Notes under the pieces: generated by a model | Databases searched by the model: none | What the model saw: the letters and a program-made list of their open reading frames with translations, nothing else | What the model was told of the DNA's origin: nothing | Shown: piece after piece, positions 53,909-61,301 of the stretch | Layout of the letters: every line of letters begins with the position of its first letter | How positions within the stretch are numbered: position 1 is the stretch's first letter | Assembly: GCF_002814235.1 (NCBI RefSeq) | Contig: NZ_PHSU01000015.1 | Location: forward strand, 124,001 to 188,000 | Direction: 5' to 3' | Origin: Pseudomonas sp. QS1027 | GTDB taxonomy: Bacteria; Pseudomonadota; Gammaproteobacteria; Pseudomonadales; Pseudomonadaceae | DNA length: 64,000 bases | Program-made: the position numbers and the translations under genes

Positions 53909-54232
53909 TCAGTTGCTGCGGGCGGGCATGACCGAGTCCCATTCGGTGACCACGGCGCTCTTGCTCTTCTTGTTGTACAGGCACAATTCGGTACCCGGCT
54001 GGTTCTTCATGTGCGCCTGGGGATAGCGACCGTGCAGCAGCAGGGCGGTGTAGCCGACCTTGTCGTCGAATTGCGCGGGATTGCCCACGGGCTTGACGTT
54101 TTTCAGTTTGCTGGCCTTGGTGCAACTGGCAACCACGGCTTTGCGATAGTTCGCCCAGGCGTCGGGGCTGGCGGCCTGGGCCTGGCTGGCCAGGGTGACG
54201 AGGCTGATGAAGAGCAGGGTGAAGGCTTTCAT
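53909..54232 (-). CDS. Small secreted protein of unknown function
   Basis: Encodes 107 aa with a clear signal peptide (residues 1-20, AQA cleavage). The mature 87 residues contain two Cys (ASCTKAS and ELCLYN) that could form a disulfide, and are otherwise basic and polar. I do not recognise a family. It lies on the same strand as the GNAT and CheV genes, 36 bases after the GNAT stop, and has AAGGAGAC before its ATG. Confidence 0.8.
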   Translation of the reverse strand: MKAFTLLFISLVTLASQAQAASPDAWANYRKAVVASCTKASKLKNVKPVGNPAQFDDKVGYTALLLHGRYPQAHMKNQPGTELCLYNKKSKSAVVTEWDSVMPARSN

Positions 54233-54268
54233 GACAGGTCTCCTTCAAGGGCGGCGGGCAAGGGGGGA

Positions 54269-54760
54269 TTATGCCTGAGCCGGGCTGACTTCATAGCGTT
54301 CGATAAACCGCATGCCGGCCCGTTCGTACAGGCGTCGGGCAGCGAGATTGTTTTCCATGACCTTGAGGTCGACGAAGGCTTCGCCGCGCGCGGCGAATAC
54401 CTTGAACGCCTGGCGCAGCAAAGCCAGACCCAGGCCTTGGGCGCGGCGGCGCGGGTGCACCACGAGGTCCTTGATATAGGCGCTGGTCCAGCACAGCGCG
54501 ACACCGGCCACGCCGTGTTCGTCGAGGGCGACCAGGCATAGCGCGGGATCGAATTCGGCATCGCTGGTGAAGTGTTTGCACCATTGGGCGAAGTCTTCGA
54601 CGCTGCCGCCGCCATCCTGGTAGCCGCGCTTGAGCAAGGCATGCACCGGTTCCATCAACTGCGCGCGCAATACGCCGACACGGATGTCGGCCGGCCATTG
54701 GGGAATATCCAGCAGGTCGTCGAGGTCCTTGCGCAGCAACTGGCAGTGACGGTCGGGCAT
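54269..54760 (-). CDS. GNAT-family N-acetyltransferase
   Basis: Encodes 163 aa with the GNAT fold: LCLVALDEHGVAGVALCW, acetyl-CoA loop VHPRRRAQGLGLALLRQAF and FVDLKVMENNLAARRLYERAGMRFIERYEV. The substrate (small molecule or protein) cannot be inferred. It starts one base after the cheV stop, so the two are probably co-transcribed. Confidence 0.9.
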   Translation of the reverse strand: MPDRHCQLLRKDLDDLLDIPQWPADIRVGVLRAQLMEPVHALLKRGYQDGGGSVEDFAQWCKHFTSDAEFDPALCLVALDEHGVAGVALCWTSAYIKDLVVHPRRRAQGLGLALLRQAFKVFAARGEAFVDLKVMENNLAARRLYERAGMRFIERYEVSPAQA

Positions 54761-54761
54761 T

Positions 54762-55664
54762 TCAGATACCTTGTTCCGCGACGGTCCGGGCGGCCTGGAT
54801 CAGGCAGCGGGTCAGTTCCGGCGAGGAAAACTTGGTCAGCACCGCATTGGCCCCGGCCAGTCGTGCCTTCTCGCTGTTCATGGCGCTGTCCAGCGAGGTG
54901 TGCAGGAGAATGTAGAGGTCCTGGAAGTCCGGGGTTTCGCGGACCGTGCGGGTGAAGGCGTAGCCGTCCATCTCGGACATCTCGATGTCCGAGACCACCA
55001 CGTTGATCTGCTCGGCGGTGCCTTGCAGGTCGAGCAGGCAACCGATGGCGTCCTTGGCGCTGCGGGCGGTGTGGCAGGTCAGGCCGAGGGTGCGCAGGGT
55101 GAGCACCGATTGCTGCAGGGCGACCTGGCTGTCGTCGACCACCAGGATCCGCGCATGGCCGAGGATTTCCGCCTCTTCCATGGTCAGTTCGCTGGGGGCA
55201 ACTTCGATTTGCGTCGGCGAGATGCCGTGGATGACCTTTTCGATATCCAGTACCTGGACCAGCGTGCCGTCGACCTGGGTCACCCCGGTGATAAAGGCCT
55301 TGGGCCCGCCGGAACCGTAGGGCGGCGGACGGATGTCGGTGGTCAGGCAATGGACGATCTTGCTCACGGCCTGGACATGCAGGCCCTGTTTCGAACGACT
55401 GACGTCGGTGACGATCAGGCAACCGCCGTCCGGGTCCACCAGTGGCCGTTCGCCGATGGCACGGCTCAGGTCGATCACCGACAGCGAGGTGCCGCGCAGG
55501 GTGGCGATGCCTTTGACGTGGGGATGGGACTCCGGCAGCTTGGTCAGCGGCGGGCAGGGAATGATTTCACTGACTTTCAGCAGGTTGATTGCCATCAGCT
55601 TGCCGCTGCGCAAAGTAAAGAGCAGAAGGGATAGCGAATCTGCGCGGGCTTTGTTGGAAGACAT
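54762..55664 (-). CDS. Chemotaxis protein CheV
   Basis: Encodes 300 aa: an N-terminal CheW-like coupling domain (about 10-155; KLMAINLLKVSEII, ATLRGTSLSVIDLSRAIG) fused to a receiver domain (170-297; ILVVDDSQ, phosphoacceptor Asp226 in VVSDIEMSEMDGY). CheV couples receptors to CheA and can be phosphorylated to tune adaptation. Pseudomonads carry several copies; this one is not in a che operon. An Aer-like receptor gene lies nearby. Confidence 0.92.
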   Translation of the reverse strand: MSSNKARADSLSLLLFTLRSGKLMAINLLKVSEIIPCPPLTKLPESHPHVKGIATLRGTSLSVIDLSRAIGERPLVDPDGGCLIVTDVSRSKQGLHVQAVSKIVHCLTTDIRPPPYGSGGPKAFITGVTQVDGTLVQVLDIEKVIHGISPTQIEVAPSELTMEEAEILGHARILVVDDSQVALQQSVLTLRTLGLTCHTARSAKDAIGCLLDLQGTAEQINVVVSDIEMSEMDGYAFTRTVRETPDFQDLYILLHTSLDSAMNSEKARLAGANAVLTKFSSPELTRCLIQAARTVAEQGI

Positions 55665-55784
55665 AAAAACCTTCTGTGGAAAAAGGTGGTTCAGGACAGA
55701 TTAACCCTGAACGGCTATCGATGATGGGTTATCGACCTGATGGGGGCCGGCTTTAGGTGTAATGCACAACTCCCCGTCAAGTGT

Positions 55785-57335
55785 TTACTTCAAGCCGAGG
55801 CGTTTGGCCATCCGTCCCAGGTTGGCCCGGTCCAGGCCCAGTTCGCGGGCGGCGCTGGCCCAATTGTGCTGGTGTCGCTCCAGACAGGCACCGATCAGCT
55901 GTCGCTGGTAGTTTTCCGTGGCCTGGCGCAGATCCACGCCGTTTTCCAGCTCCGGCGGGGTCAGGGTTGGCTCCGGCGGGGCTGGCGGGACAGCCGTCGG
56001 CAAGTCCAGGTCGGCCGCGCTCAGGCTGAGGATTTTCGGCCGTTCCCTGCAATTGCCCAAGGCCTTCAGGGCACTGCGCCCGATCAGGTGTTCCAGCTCA
56101 CGGACGTTGCCCGGCCAGTTGTAGGCCAGCAACGCGCCCTGGGCATCCGCGCTCAGGCGCAAGCTGCCCAGGCCGAGACGCGAGCGGTTCTGCTCAAGAA
56201 AAAAACCACTTAATAGCAACACATCGCGACCGCGCTCGCGCAGGGCCGGGACTTGCAGCGGGTAGACGCTCAGGCGGTGGTAGAAGTCGGCCCGATAGCG
56301 CCCGCTGCGCACTTCTTCGGCCAGGTCGCGGTTGGTGGCGGCGATCAACCGGACATCCACCTGATGCTCGCGGTCCGAACCGAGGCGCTGCAATTGGCCG
56401 CTTTGCAGCACCCGGAGCAATTTGGCCTGGACGCTCAGCGACAGTTCGCCGACCTCATCGAGAAACAGCGTGCCGCCATTGGCCAGTTCGAATTTGCCGC
56501 GGCGATCGTTCACGGCGCCGGTGAAGGCACCGCGTACATGGCCGAACAGTTCGCTCTCCACCAGGGTATCCGGCAGGGCGGCGCAGTTGAGGCTGATGAT
56601 GGGTTTTTCCGCACGGGGGGAGGCGGCATGGATCGCCTGGGCCACCAGTTCCTTGCCGACCCCGGTTTCACCGGTGATCAGTACCGTCAGGTCGCTGCCG
56701 CCCACCAGCTTGATCTCTTCCACCAGGCGTTTGTGGGCTTTGCCCTGGCCAATCATTTCGCGATTTTGTGGGCCGTTGGCCTGGCGATAGAGCTCGGCGC
56801 GCTGGTGCTCGTCCTCGGCGCGCAAGGCCAGGCGCTCGATCCGTTCGGCGGCATTCACCGTGGCCGCCGCCAGGCTGGCGAAGGCTTGCAGGGCATCGAG
56901 CTCGATCCGCTCGAAGCGCTCCGGGTCGAGGGCGTCGAGGGTCAGCAGGCCCCAGGGCTGTTCGTCGATAAACAGCGGGCAGCCCAGGCAGTCATGGACC
57001 TCCAGATGCTCGGTCAGGCCATCCACCAGGCCGTCGTAAGGATCGGGCAGGTCGCTGCCGCTGTCGAAACGGGTCGGCCCGTGGCTGCCGAGCAGGATCT
57101 GGAAGCGCGGATGCTCGCTGACCTTGAAGCGCCGCCCGAGGGTGTCGGGGCTCAGGCCGTCGACGGCCAGCGGCACCAGCCACTCGCCGTCGAGGCGCAG
57201 CAGCGCGGCGGCGTCACAGGGCAGCAGGGCGCGCATGGCTTCGAGCAGGCGCCGATAGCGTTCTCTTTCGGGCAGTTCCCGTGAGAGATCCGATACCAGC
57301 GGCAGTAGCGTGGTCAGCAGGAGTTTTGCAGTCAT
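55785..57335 (-). CDS. norR: Nitric-oxide-responsive sigma-54 activator NorR/FhpR
   Basis: Encodes 516 aa: N-terminal GAF domain (about 20-170) that in NorR holds a non-haem iron sensing NO, a sigma-54 interaction AAA+ domain (Walker A GETGVGKE, the GAFTGA contact loop, Walker B GGTLFLDEVGEL) and a C-terminal Fis-type helix-turn-helix (NWASAARELGLDRANLGRMAKRL). It is divergent from the flavohaemoglobin gene, and three GTC-N5-GAC sites lie between, the first covering its own start codon. The P. aeruginosa equivalent is named FhpR. Confidence 0.93.
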   Translation of the reverse strand: MTAKLLLTTLLPLVSDLSRELPERERYRRLLEAMRALLPCDAAALLRLDGEWLVPLAVDGLSPDTLGRRFKVSEHPRFQILLGSHGPTRFDSGSDLPDPYDGLVDGLTEHLEVHDCLGCPLFIDEQPWGLLTLDALDPERFERIELDALQAFASLAAATVNAAERIERLALRAEDEHQRAELYRQANGPQNREMIGQGKAHKRLVEEIKLVGGSDLTVLITGETGVGKELVAQAIHAASPRAEKPIISLNCAALPDTLVESELFGHVRGAFTGAVNDRRGKFELANGGTLFLDEVGELSLSVQAKLLRVLQSGQLQRLGSDREHQVDVRLIAATNRDLAEEVRSGRYRADFYHRLSVYPLQVPALRERGRDVLLLSGFFLEQNRSRLGLGSLRLSADAQGALLAYNWPGNVRELEHLIGRSALKALGNCRERPKILSLSAADLDLPTAVPPAPPEPTLTPPELENGVDLRQATENYQRQLIGACLERHQHNWASAARELGLDRANLGRMAKRLGLK

Positions 57336-57387
57336 ATTGACTCCTATGGTGTCGAATTGACTATAAAGCGCCTGTAGTCTTTATGAC
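57331..57387. promoter_or_regulatory. Three NorR-type binding sites
   Basis: GTCATATTGAC (57331), GTCGAATTGAC (57351) and GTCTTTATGAC (57377) each fit GTC-N5-GAC, the NorR enhancer consensus (GT-N7-AC). E. coli norR-norV also has three sites. The first overlaps the norR start codon, so binding could also repress norR. Confidence 0.85.
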
Positions 57388-57427
57388 TAACTTTATTTTA
57401 AATTGTTGATTAATATGGTTTTAAATC

Positions 57428-57444
57428 TTGGCATGAACTGTGAT
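57428..57444 (+). promoter_or_regulatory. Candidate sigma-54 promoter of hmp
   Basis: TTGGCATG-AACT-GTGAT has a good -24 element (TTGGCA) at the right spacing, but the -12 dinucleotide is GA instead of GC. It lies 41 bases after the last NorR site and about 46 bases before the hmp ATG. Confidence 0.55.
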
Positions 57445-57489
57445 GGGTAAAGGTCAATTCAGATAAAGCCTCACACCAGGAGTTGACCC

Positions 57490-58671
57490 ATGCTTAGCGT
57501 TCAAGACCGTGCCATCGTCAAATCGACTGTCCCGCTGCTGGAAAGCGGCGGCGAGGCGCTGATCACTCACTTCTACCGGATGATGCTGTCCGAGTACCCA
57601 GAGGTGCGCCCACTCTTCAACCAGGCTCACCAGTCCAGCGGCGACCAGCCCCGGGCGCTGGCCAACGGCGTGTTGATGTACGCACGGCATATCGACCAGC
57701 TCGACCAGTTGGGCGACCTGGTGGCCAGGATCATCAACAAGCATGTTGCGCTGCAGATCCTTGCGGAACATTACCCGATTGTCGGCGCCTGCCTGTTGCG
57801 GGCCATTCACGAAGTGCTCGGCGAGGAGATCGCCACGCCTGAGGTCATGAGTGCCTGGGGCGCGGCCTATAACCAGTTGGCCGATATCCTGATCGGTGCC
57901 GAAGCGGCAATTTACGACGAGAAGGCCCAGGCCCCCGGCGGCTGGCGCGGTGCCCGCCTGTTCAAGGTGGCGGCCAAGGTCGAGGAGAGCCTGGAAATCA
58001 CCTCGTTCTACTTCGAACCGGTGGACGGTCAGCCGGTCCTGGCGTTCACCCCTGGGCAGTACATCGGCATGAAGCTGGTCATTGATGGCGAAGAGGTGCG
58101 GCGCAACTACTCGCTCTCGGCGTTGGCGACAACCGGGCAATATCGGATCAGTGTCAAGCGCGAGGCCGGTGGCAAGGTCTCGAACTACCTGCATGACCAA
58201 CTGGCTGTCGGCGCCAGCCTGGAGCTGTTCCCGCCGGCGGGCGAGTTCACCCTGGCGGCCAGCGACAAGCCGCTGGTGTTGATCAGTGGTGGGGTCGGTA
58301 TCACGCCGACCTTGCCGATGCTCGAAGCGGCGTTGGCGGGCAAGCGGCCGGTGCATTTCATCCACTGCGCGCGCAACGGCCAGGTGCATGCTTTCCGTGA
58401 CTGGGTCGATGCCCTGGCCGCGCGTCATCCGCAGCTCAAACGCTTCTATTGTTACGCCGAGGATGATGGTGTGAGCCCGGCAGCGGACAAGGTCGGCCTG
58501 CTGAGCCAGGAGCAGTTGGGCGAATGGTTGCCCCAGGAGCGTGACCTGGATGCCTATTTCCTCGGGCCCAAGGGGTTCATGGGCACGATCAAGCGTCACT
58601 TGAAAGCCCTGGGGGTGCCGGAGCAACAGAGCCGCTATGAGTTCTTCGGGCCGGCCGCGGCCCTGGAATAA
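57490..58671 (+). CDS. hmp: Flavohaemoglobin, nitric oxide dioxygenase
   Basis: Encodes 393 aa: globin domain 1-138 with B10 Tyr29, proximal His85 and a Glu near 138; FAD domain with RRNYSLSA; NAD domain with GGVGITPTLPML and terminal YEFFGP. It oxidises NO to nitrate with O2 and NAD(P)H, protecting against nitrosative stress. Its upstream region holds NorR sites and a sigma-54-like promoter. The ATG has AGGAG at the proper distance. In P. aeruginosa it is called fhp. Confidence 0.96.
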   Translation: MLSVQDRAIVKSTVPLLESGGEALITHFYRMMLSEYPEVRPLFNQAHQSSGDQPRALANGVLMYARHIDQLDQLGDLVARIINKHVALQILAEHYPIVGACLLRAIHEVLGEEIATPEVMSAWGAAYNQLADILIGAEAAIYDEKAQAPGGWRGARLFKVAAKVEESLEITSFYFEPVDGQPVLAFTPGQYIGMKLVIDGEEVRRNYSLSALATTGQYRISVKREAGGKVSNYLHDQLAVGASLELFPPAGEFTLAASDKPLVLISGGVGITPTLPMLEAALAGKRPVHFIHCARNGQVHAFRDWVDALAARHPQLKRFYCYAEDDGVSPAADKVGLLSQEQLGEWLPQERDLDAYFLGPKGFMGTIKRHLKALGVPEQQSRYEFFGPAAALE

Positions 58672-58679
58672 CCCGCACC

Positions 58680-58711
58680 ACCGCCGTGGCCAGGCCTGTG
58701 GCCACGGCGGT
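58680..58711 (+). other. Perfect 12-bp inverted repeat after hmp
   Basis: ACCGCCGTGGCC and GGCCACGGCGGT flank an 8-base loop, starting 9 bases after the hmp stop. There is no T-run, so it is a possible Rho-assisted terminator or mRNA-protecting hairpin. The rest of the 352-base gap to dsbB (58712-59023) shows no convincing gene. Confidence 0.6.
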
Positions 58712-59023
58712 CGGCAGGCCGGATCGGGCGGAGGGGCAAAATCCCTGGGCGCGTTAATCCCGCTTTAATCGGTTTGTCGTTAATTCGCCGATCATTGTCG
58801 GCGATCTCGTGGTGGTTTACCGATACTCCCGCAGACACCGACGTCGCGTGTCCAATACGCTCAAAGGTCATGGTCAGCGTGTAGACTTCCGGGCAACACA
58901 TGTTCACCGGGTTGAAACGAGCGGATTGCGACCTGTGGGCCTATGGGATACAACCTCGGTTTGATGCCGCAGCACGCTGCGCGGCCCTTCGGCCGATCCA
59001 ACAACGAGTCAAAGGGAAACAGG

Positions 59024-59533
59024 ATGACTGACGAAATGATGCGGCTGGGACGGGAAAAGCGCTTCCTGGTCCTGCTGGGGGTGATCTGCCTCGCCTTGAT
59101 CGGCGGTGCGTTGTACATGCAGGTGGTGCTGGGTGAAATGCCTTGCCCGTTGTGTATCCTGCAGCGCTACGCCTTGCTGTTCATTGCGCTGTTCGCCTTT
59201 ATCGGCGCGGGCATGCGCACCCGGCGCAGCCTCACGGTGCTGGAAGTGCTGGTGTGGCTGAGTGCTGTCGGCGGCATCATCGCGGCAGGCCGCCACGTCT
59301 ATATCCAGGCCAATCCGGCGGTGAGCTGCGGCATCGACGTGCTGCAACCGATCGTCGATGGCCTGCCCCTGGCGTCGATCTTCCCGTTGGGCTTCCAGGT
59401 CGAGGGTTTCTGCGAAACGCCGTACCCACCGCTGCTGGGCCTGTCCCTGGCGCAATGGGCGCTGGTGGCGTTCGTGCTGACGGTGTTGCTGGTGCCGGTG
59501 GGTATCTACCGCAATCGGCAGAAAAACCGCTGA
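59024..59533 (+). CDS. dsbB: Disulfide bond formation protein DsbB
   Basis: Encodes 169 aa with four membrane helices. The first periplasmic loop has the active CPLC pair (GEMPCPLCIL), and the second has the Cys pair in SCGIDV...EGFCETPY. An Arg after the second loop region (RRSL/AAGRH) is typical for quinone binding. DsbB reoxidises DsbA and passes electrons to ubiquinone. Here that quinol could go to the adjacent cyo oxidase, a placement seen in other pseudomonads. Confidence 0.94.
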   Translation: MTDEMMRLGREKRFLVLLGVICLALIGGALYMQVVLGEMPCPLCILQRYALLFIALFAFIGAGMRTRRSLTVLEVLVWLSAVGGIIAAGRHVYIQANPAVSCGIDVLQPIVDGLPLASIFPLGFQVEGFCETPYPPLLGLSLAQWALVAFVLTVLLVPVGIYRNRQKNR

Positions 59534-59580
59534 TACCCGCGGTTGGCCGATACGGCTGAGGCTTGCCGATAATCCGTGGA

Positions 59581-59618
59581 AAACGCCCCGATCTTTCATG
59601 TAAGATCGGGGCGTTTTT
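59581..59618 (+). terminator. Rho-independent terminator after dsbB
   Basis: A perfect 15-bp stem (AAACGCCCCGATCTT / AAGATCGGGGCGTTT) with a 6-base loop ends in a T-run. Confidence 0.95.
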
Positions 59619-60359
59619 ATGTCTGCCGACCCTGGTAAAAAGTCTCTGATTCAGGCCATAAAACCGGCGAAAAAACTGCGACATATTGTCACGTCGCAGG
59701 TGTCGCAGCGCTCGTTTCTGACCTCGATGTCATCTTCCGATTGACAGCCATCCTCGAAAAAGTTCCCTGGCATGCTCTGTGTTTCACGTCTATGCAGGTG
59801 ACCTCCCGATACCCCCCGAAGACCCGCTCAATACCCCGTCATGCTTGGGCCAGAGCCTCTTTCGCTGCACCTGGCAGGGCGTTTTCGCTACGGATCAGTT
59901 GTCCGACAAAAGAGCGGTTCATGCCTTTTTGCTGAGAATGAAAAGCGATACGATTCATGATCGTTGCAAAAACGGTTAATGATTGTTGCGTGAATTGATA
60001 AAAAATATTTCAGGATGAGACGTGGTTTATAAAACGCTACCTCACTACAATCGCCGCACTGAATGTCCGGCGCCGCTCTGCCTGAGCGCAATAGGGCGGT
60101 CGAAGGGCGCACGGGCGCTATGCGACCCCAGGTGCTGGCAACCTTTCCAAGTATCCGCACCAAATGGAATTGGTCTGTAACAAGGCCTATGACCCACGAA
60201 ATCGAATAAGAACTCACGCCCGTTCCAGAGGTGCCGATCAATGATTGGTACGACGGACAGGCCCTTATTCAATCGGAAAAAATTGCCAACCCTTGGCAGG
60301 GTGAAGTGTTGGCTATCGAAACCCAACTGCATTGCGCAAGCTGCTTTAGAGGTCGTGAG
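59619..60359 (+). other. Long gene-free leader of the cyo operon
   Basis: These 741 bases hold only weak short frames. The middle (59930-60050) is AT-rich, with TTGATAAAAAATATTTCAG and a TACAAT at 60046-60051 that has TGGTTT 17 bases before it, a tentative cyo promoter. A TGCGAC-N10-GTCGCA element lies near the start. The remaining 300 bases to cyoA would be a long 5' leader; a small RNA cannot be excluded. Confidence 0.5.
59677..59707. promoter_or_regulatory. Candidate RoxR/PrrA-like redox regulator site
   Basis: TGCGAC, ten bases, GTCGCA, then a second GTCGCA four bases on. Inverted GCGNC...GNCGC with variable spacing is the PrrA/RegA/RoxR type site, and RoxSR is known to control terminal oxidases in pseudomonads. 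It stands about 660 bases before cyoA, so the link is tentative. Confidence 0.4.
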
Positions 60360-61298
60360 ATGAGTAAAACAAGGTATCCCAGATTCTTAGGCTTATTGCC
60401 GCTGCTCGGCACGTTGTTGCTGGGAGGGTGCAACATGACCTTGCTCGACCCGAAGGGTCAGGTCGCCCTGGACGAACGTAACCTGATCATCACCGCTACG
60501 CTGCTGATGCTGTTGGTCGTGGTGCCGGTCATCCTGATGACCTTTGCCTTCGCCTGGAAATACCGCGCGTCGAACAAGGACGCCACCTACGCGCCAAAAT
60601 GGAGCCACTCCACCAAGATCGAAATCGTGATCTGGGCCGTGCCTGCCATCATCATCCTGTTCCTGGGCATCGTCACCTACAAGTCGACCCATGCCCTGGA
60701 CCCTTACCGTCCGCTGGAATCCGACGTCAAGCCGATCACCGTCGAAGTGGTCGCGCTGGACTGGAAATGGCTGTTCATCTACCCGGAACAAGGCATTGCC
60801 ACCGTCAACAAGCTGGTCTTCCCGGCCAAGACGCCGGTGAACTTCAAGATCACTTCCGACAGCGTGATGAACTCGTTCTTCATCCCGGGCCTGGGCGGTC
60901 AGATCTACGCCATGGCCGGTATGCAGACCAAGCTGCACCTGATCTCCAACGAGAATCATGAGTACGAAGGGATTTCCGCCAACTACAGCGGCGCCGGCTT
61001 CACCGGTATGAAATTCAAAGCGACCGCAACCAGCCAGGCGGATTTCGATGCCTGGGTAGCTGAGGTCAAGAAGGCACCTAAACAGCTTGAACAAGCTGAA
61101 TACGCGGACCTTGCCAAGCCAAGCCAGGACAATCCGGTCGCGCTTTATTCCACCGTTACGCCGAACCTGTTCCAGAACATCGTCGACAAGTACGAAGGGA
61201 TGAAAGCAGGCAAGCCGGTCGAGCACGAGAAGAAAGAAGTGGCCGCATCGGAAGGAATGGACATGAGTTCGCATTCAGCTGCCGGGGCAGAGGAGTAA
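60360..61298 (+). CDS. cyoA: Cytochrome o ubiquinol oxidase subunit II
   Basis: Encodes 312 aa: lipoprotein-type signal (lipobox LGGC near residue 24), two membrane helices and a periplasmic cupredoxin domain (VEVVALDWKWLFIYPEQGIATVN; PGLGGQIYAMAGMQTKLHL) that lacks the CuA ligands, as in quinol oxidases. A His/Ser-rich tail follows. GAGGTCGTGAG precedes the ATG. It starts cyoABCD. Confidence 0.96.
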   Translation: MSKTRYPRFLGLLPLLGTLLLGGCNMTLLDPKGQVALDERNLIITATLLMLLVVVPVILMTFAFAWKYRASNKDATYAPKWSHSTKIEIVIWAVPAIIILFLGIVTYKSTHALDPYRPLESDVKPITVEVVALDWKWLFIYPEQGIATVNKLVFPAKTPVNFKITSDSVMNSFFIPGLGGQIYAMAGMQTKLHLISNENHEYEGISANYSGAGFTGMKFKATATSQADFDAWVAEVKKAPKQLEQAEYADLAKPSQDNPVALYSTVTPNLFQNIVDKYEGMKAGKPVEHEKKEVAASEGMDMSSHSAAGAEE

Positions 61299-61301
61299 AC
61301 G

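Noticed and set aside
58635..58907. Minus-strand small open frame after hmp
   Set aside because: Overlaps the hmp 3' end and the inverted repeat, has no clear ribosome binding site and no recognisable content.
59741..59979. Short plus-strand open frames in the cyo leader
   Set aside because: Weak starts, unusual composition and mutual overlap; more likely non-coding leader.
59990..60015. ANR box upstream of cyoA
   Set aside because: TTGAT is followed by AAAAAATAT rather than ATCAA at the right spacing; only a half-site.
60045..60332. Minus-strand short open frame upstream of cyoA
   Set aside because: No ribosome binding site or recognisable motif, and it overlaps the likely cyo leader.
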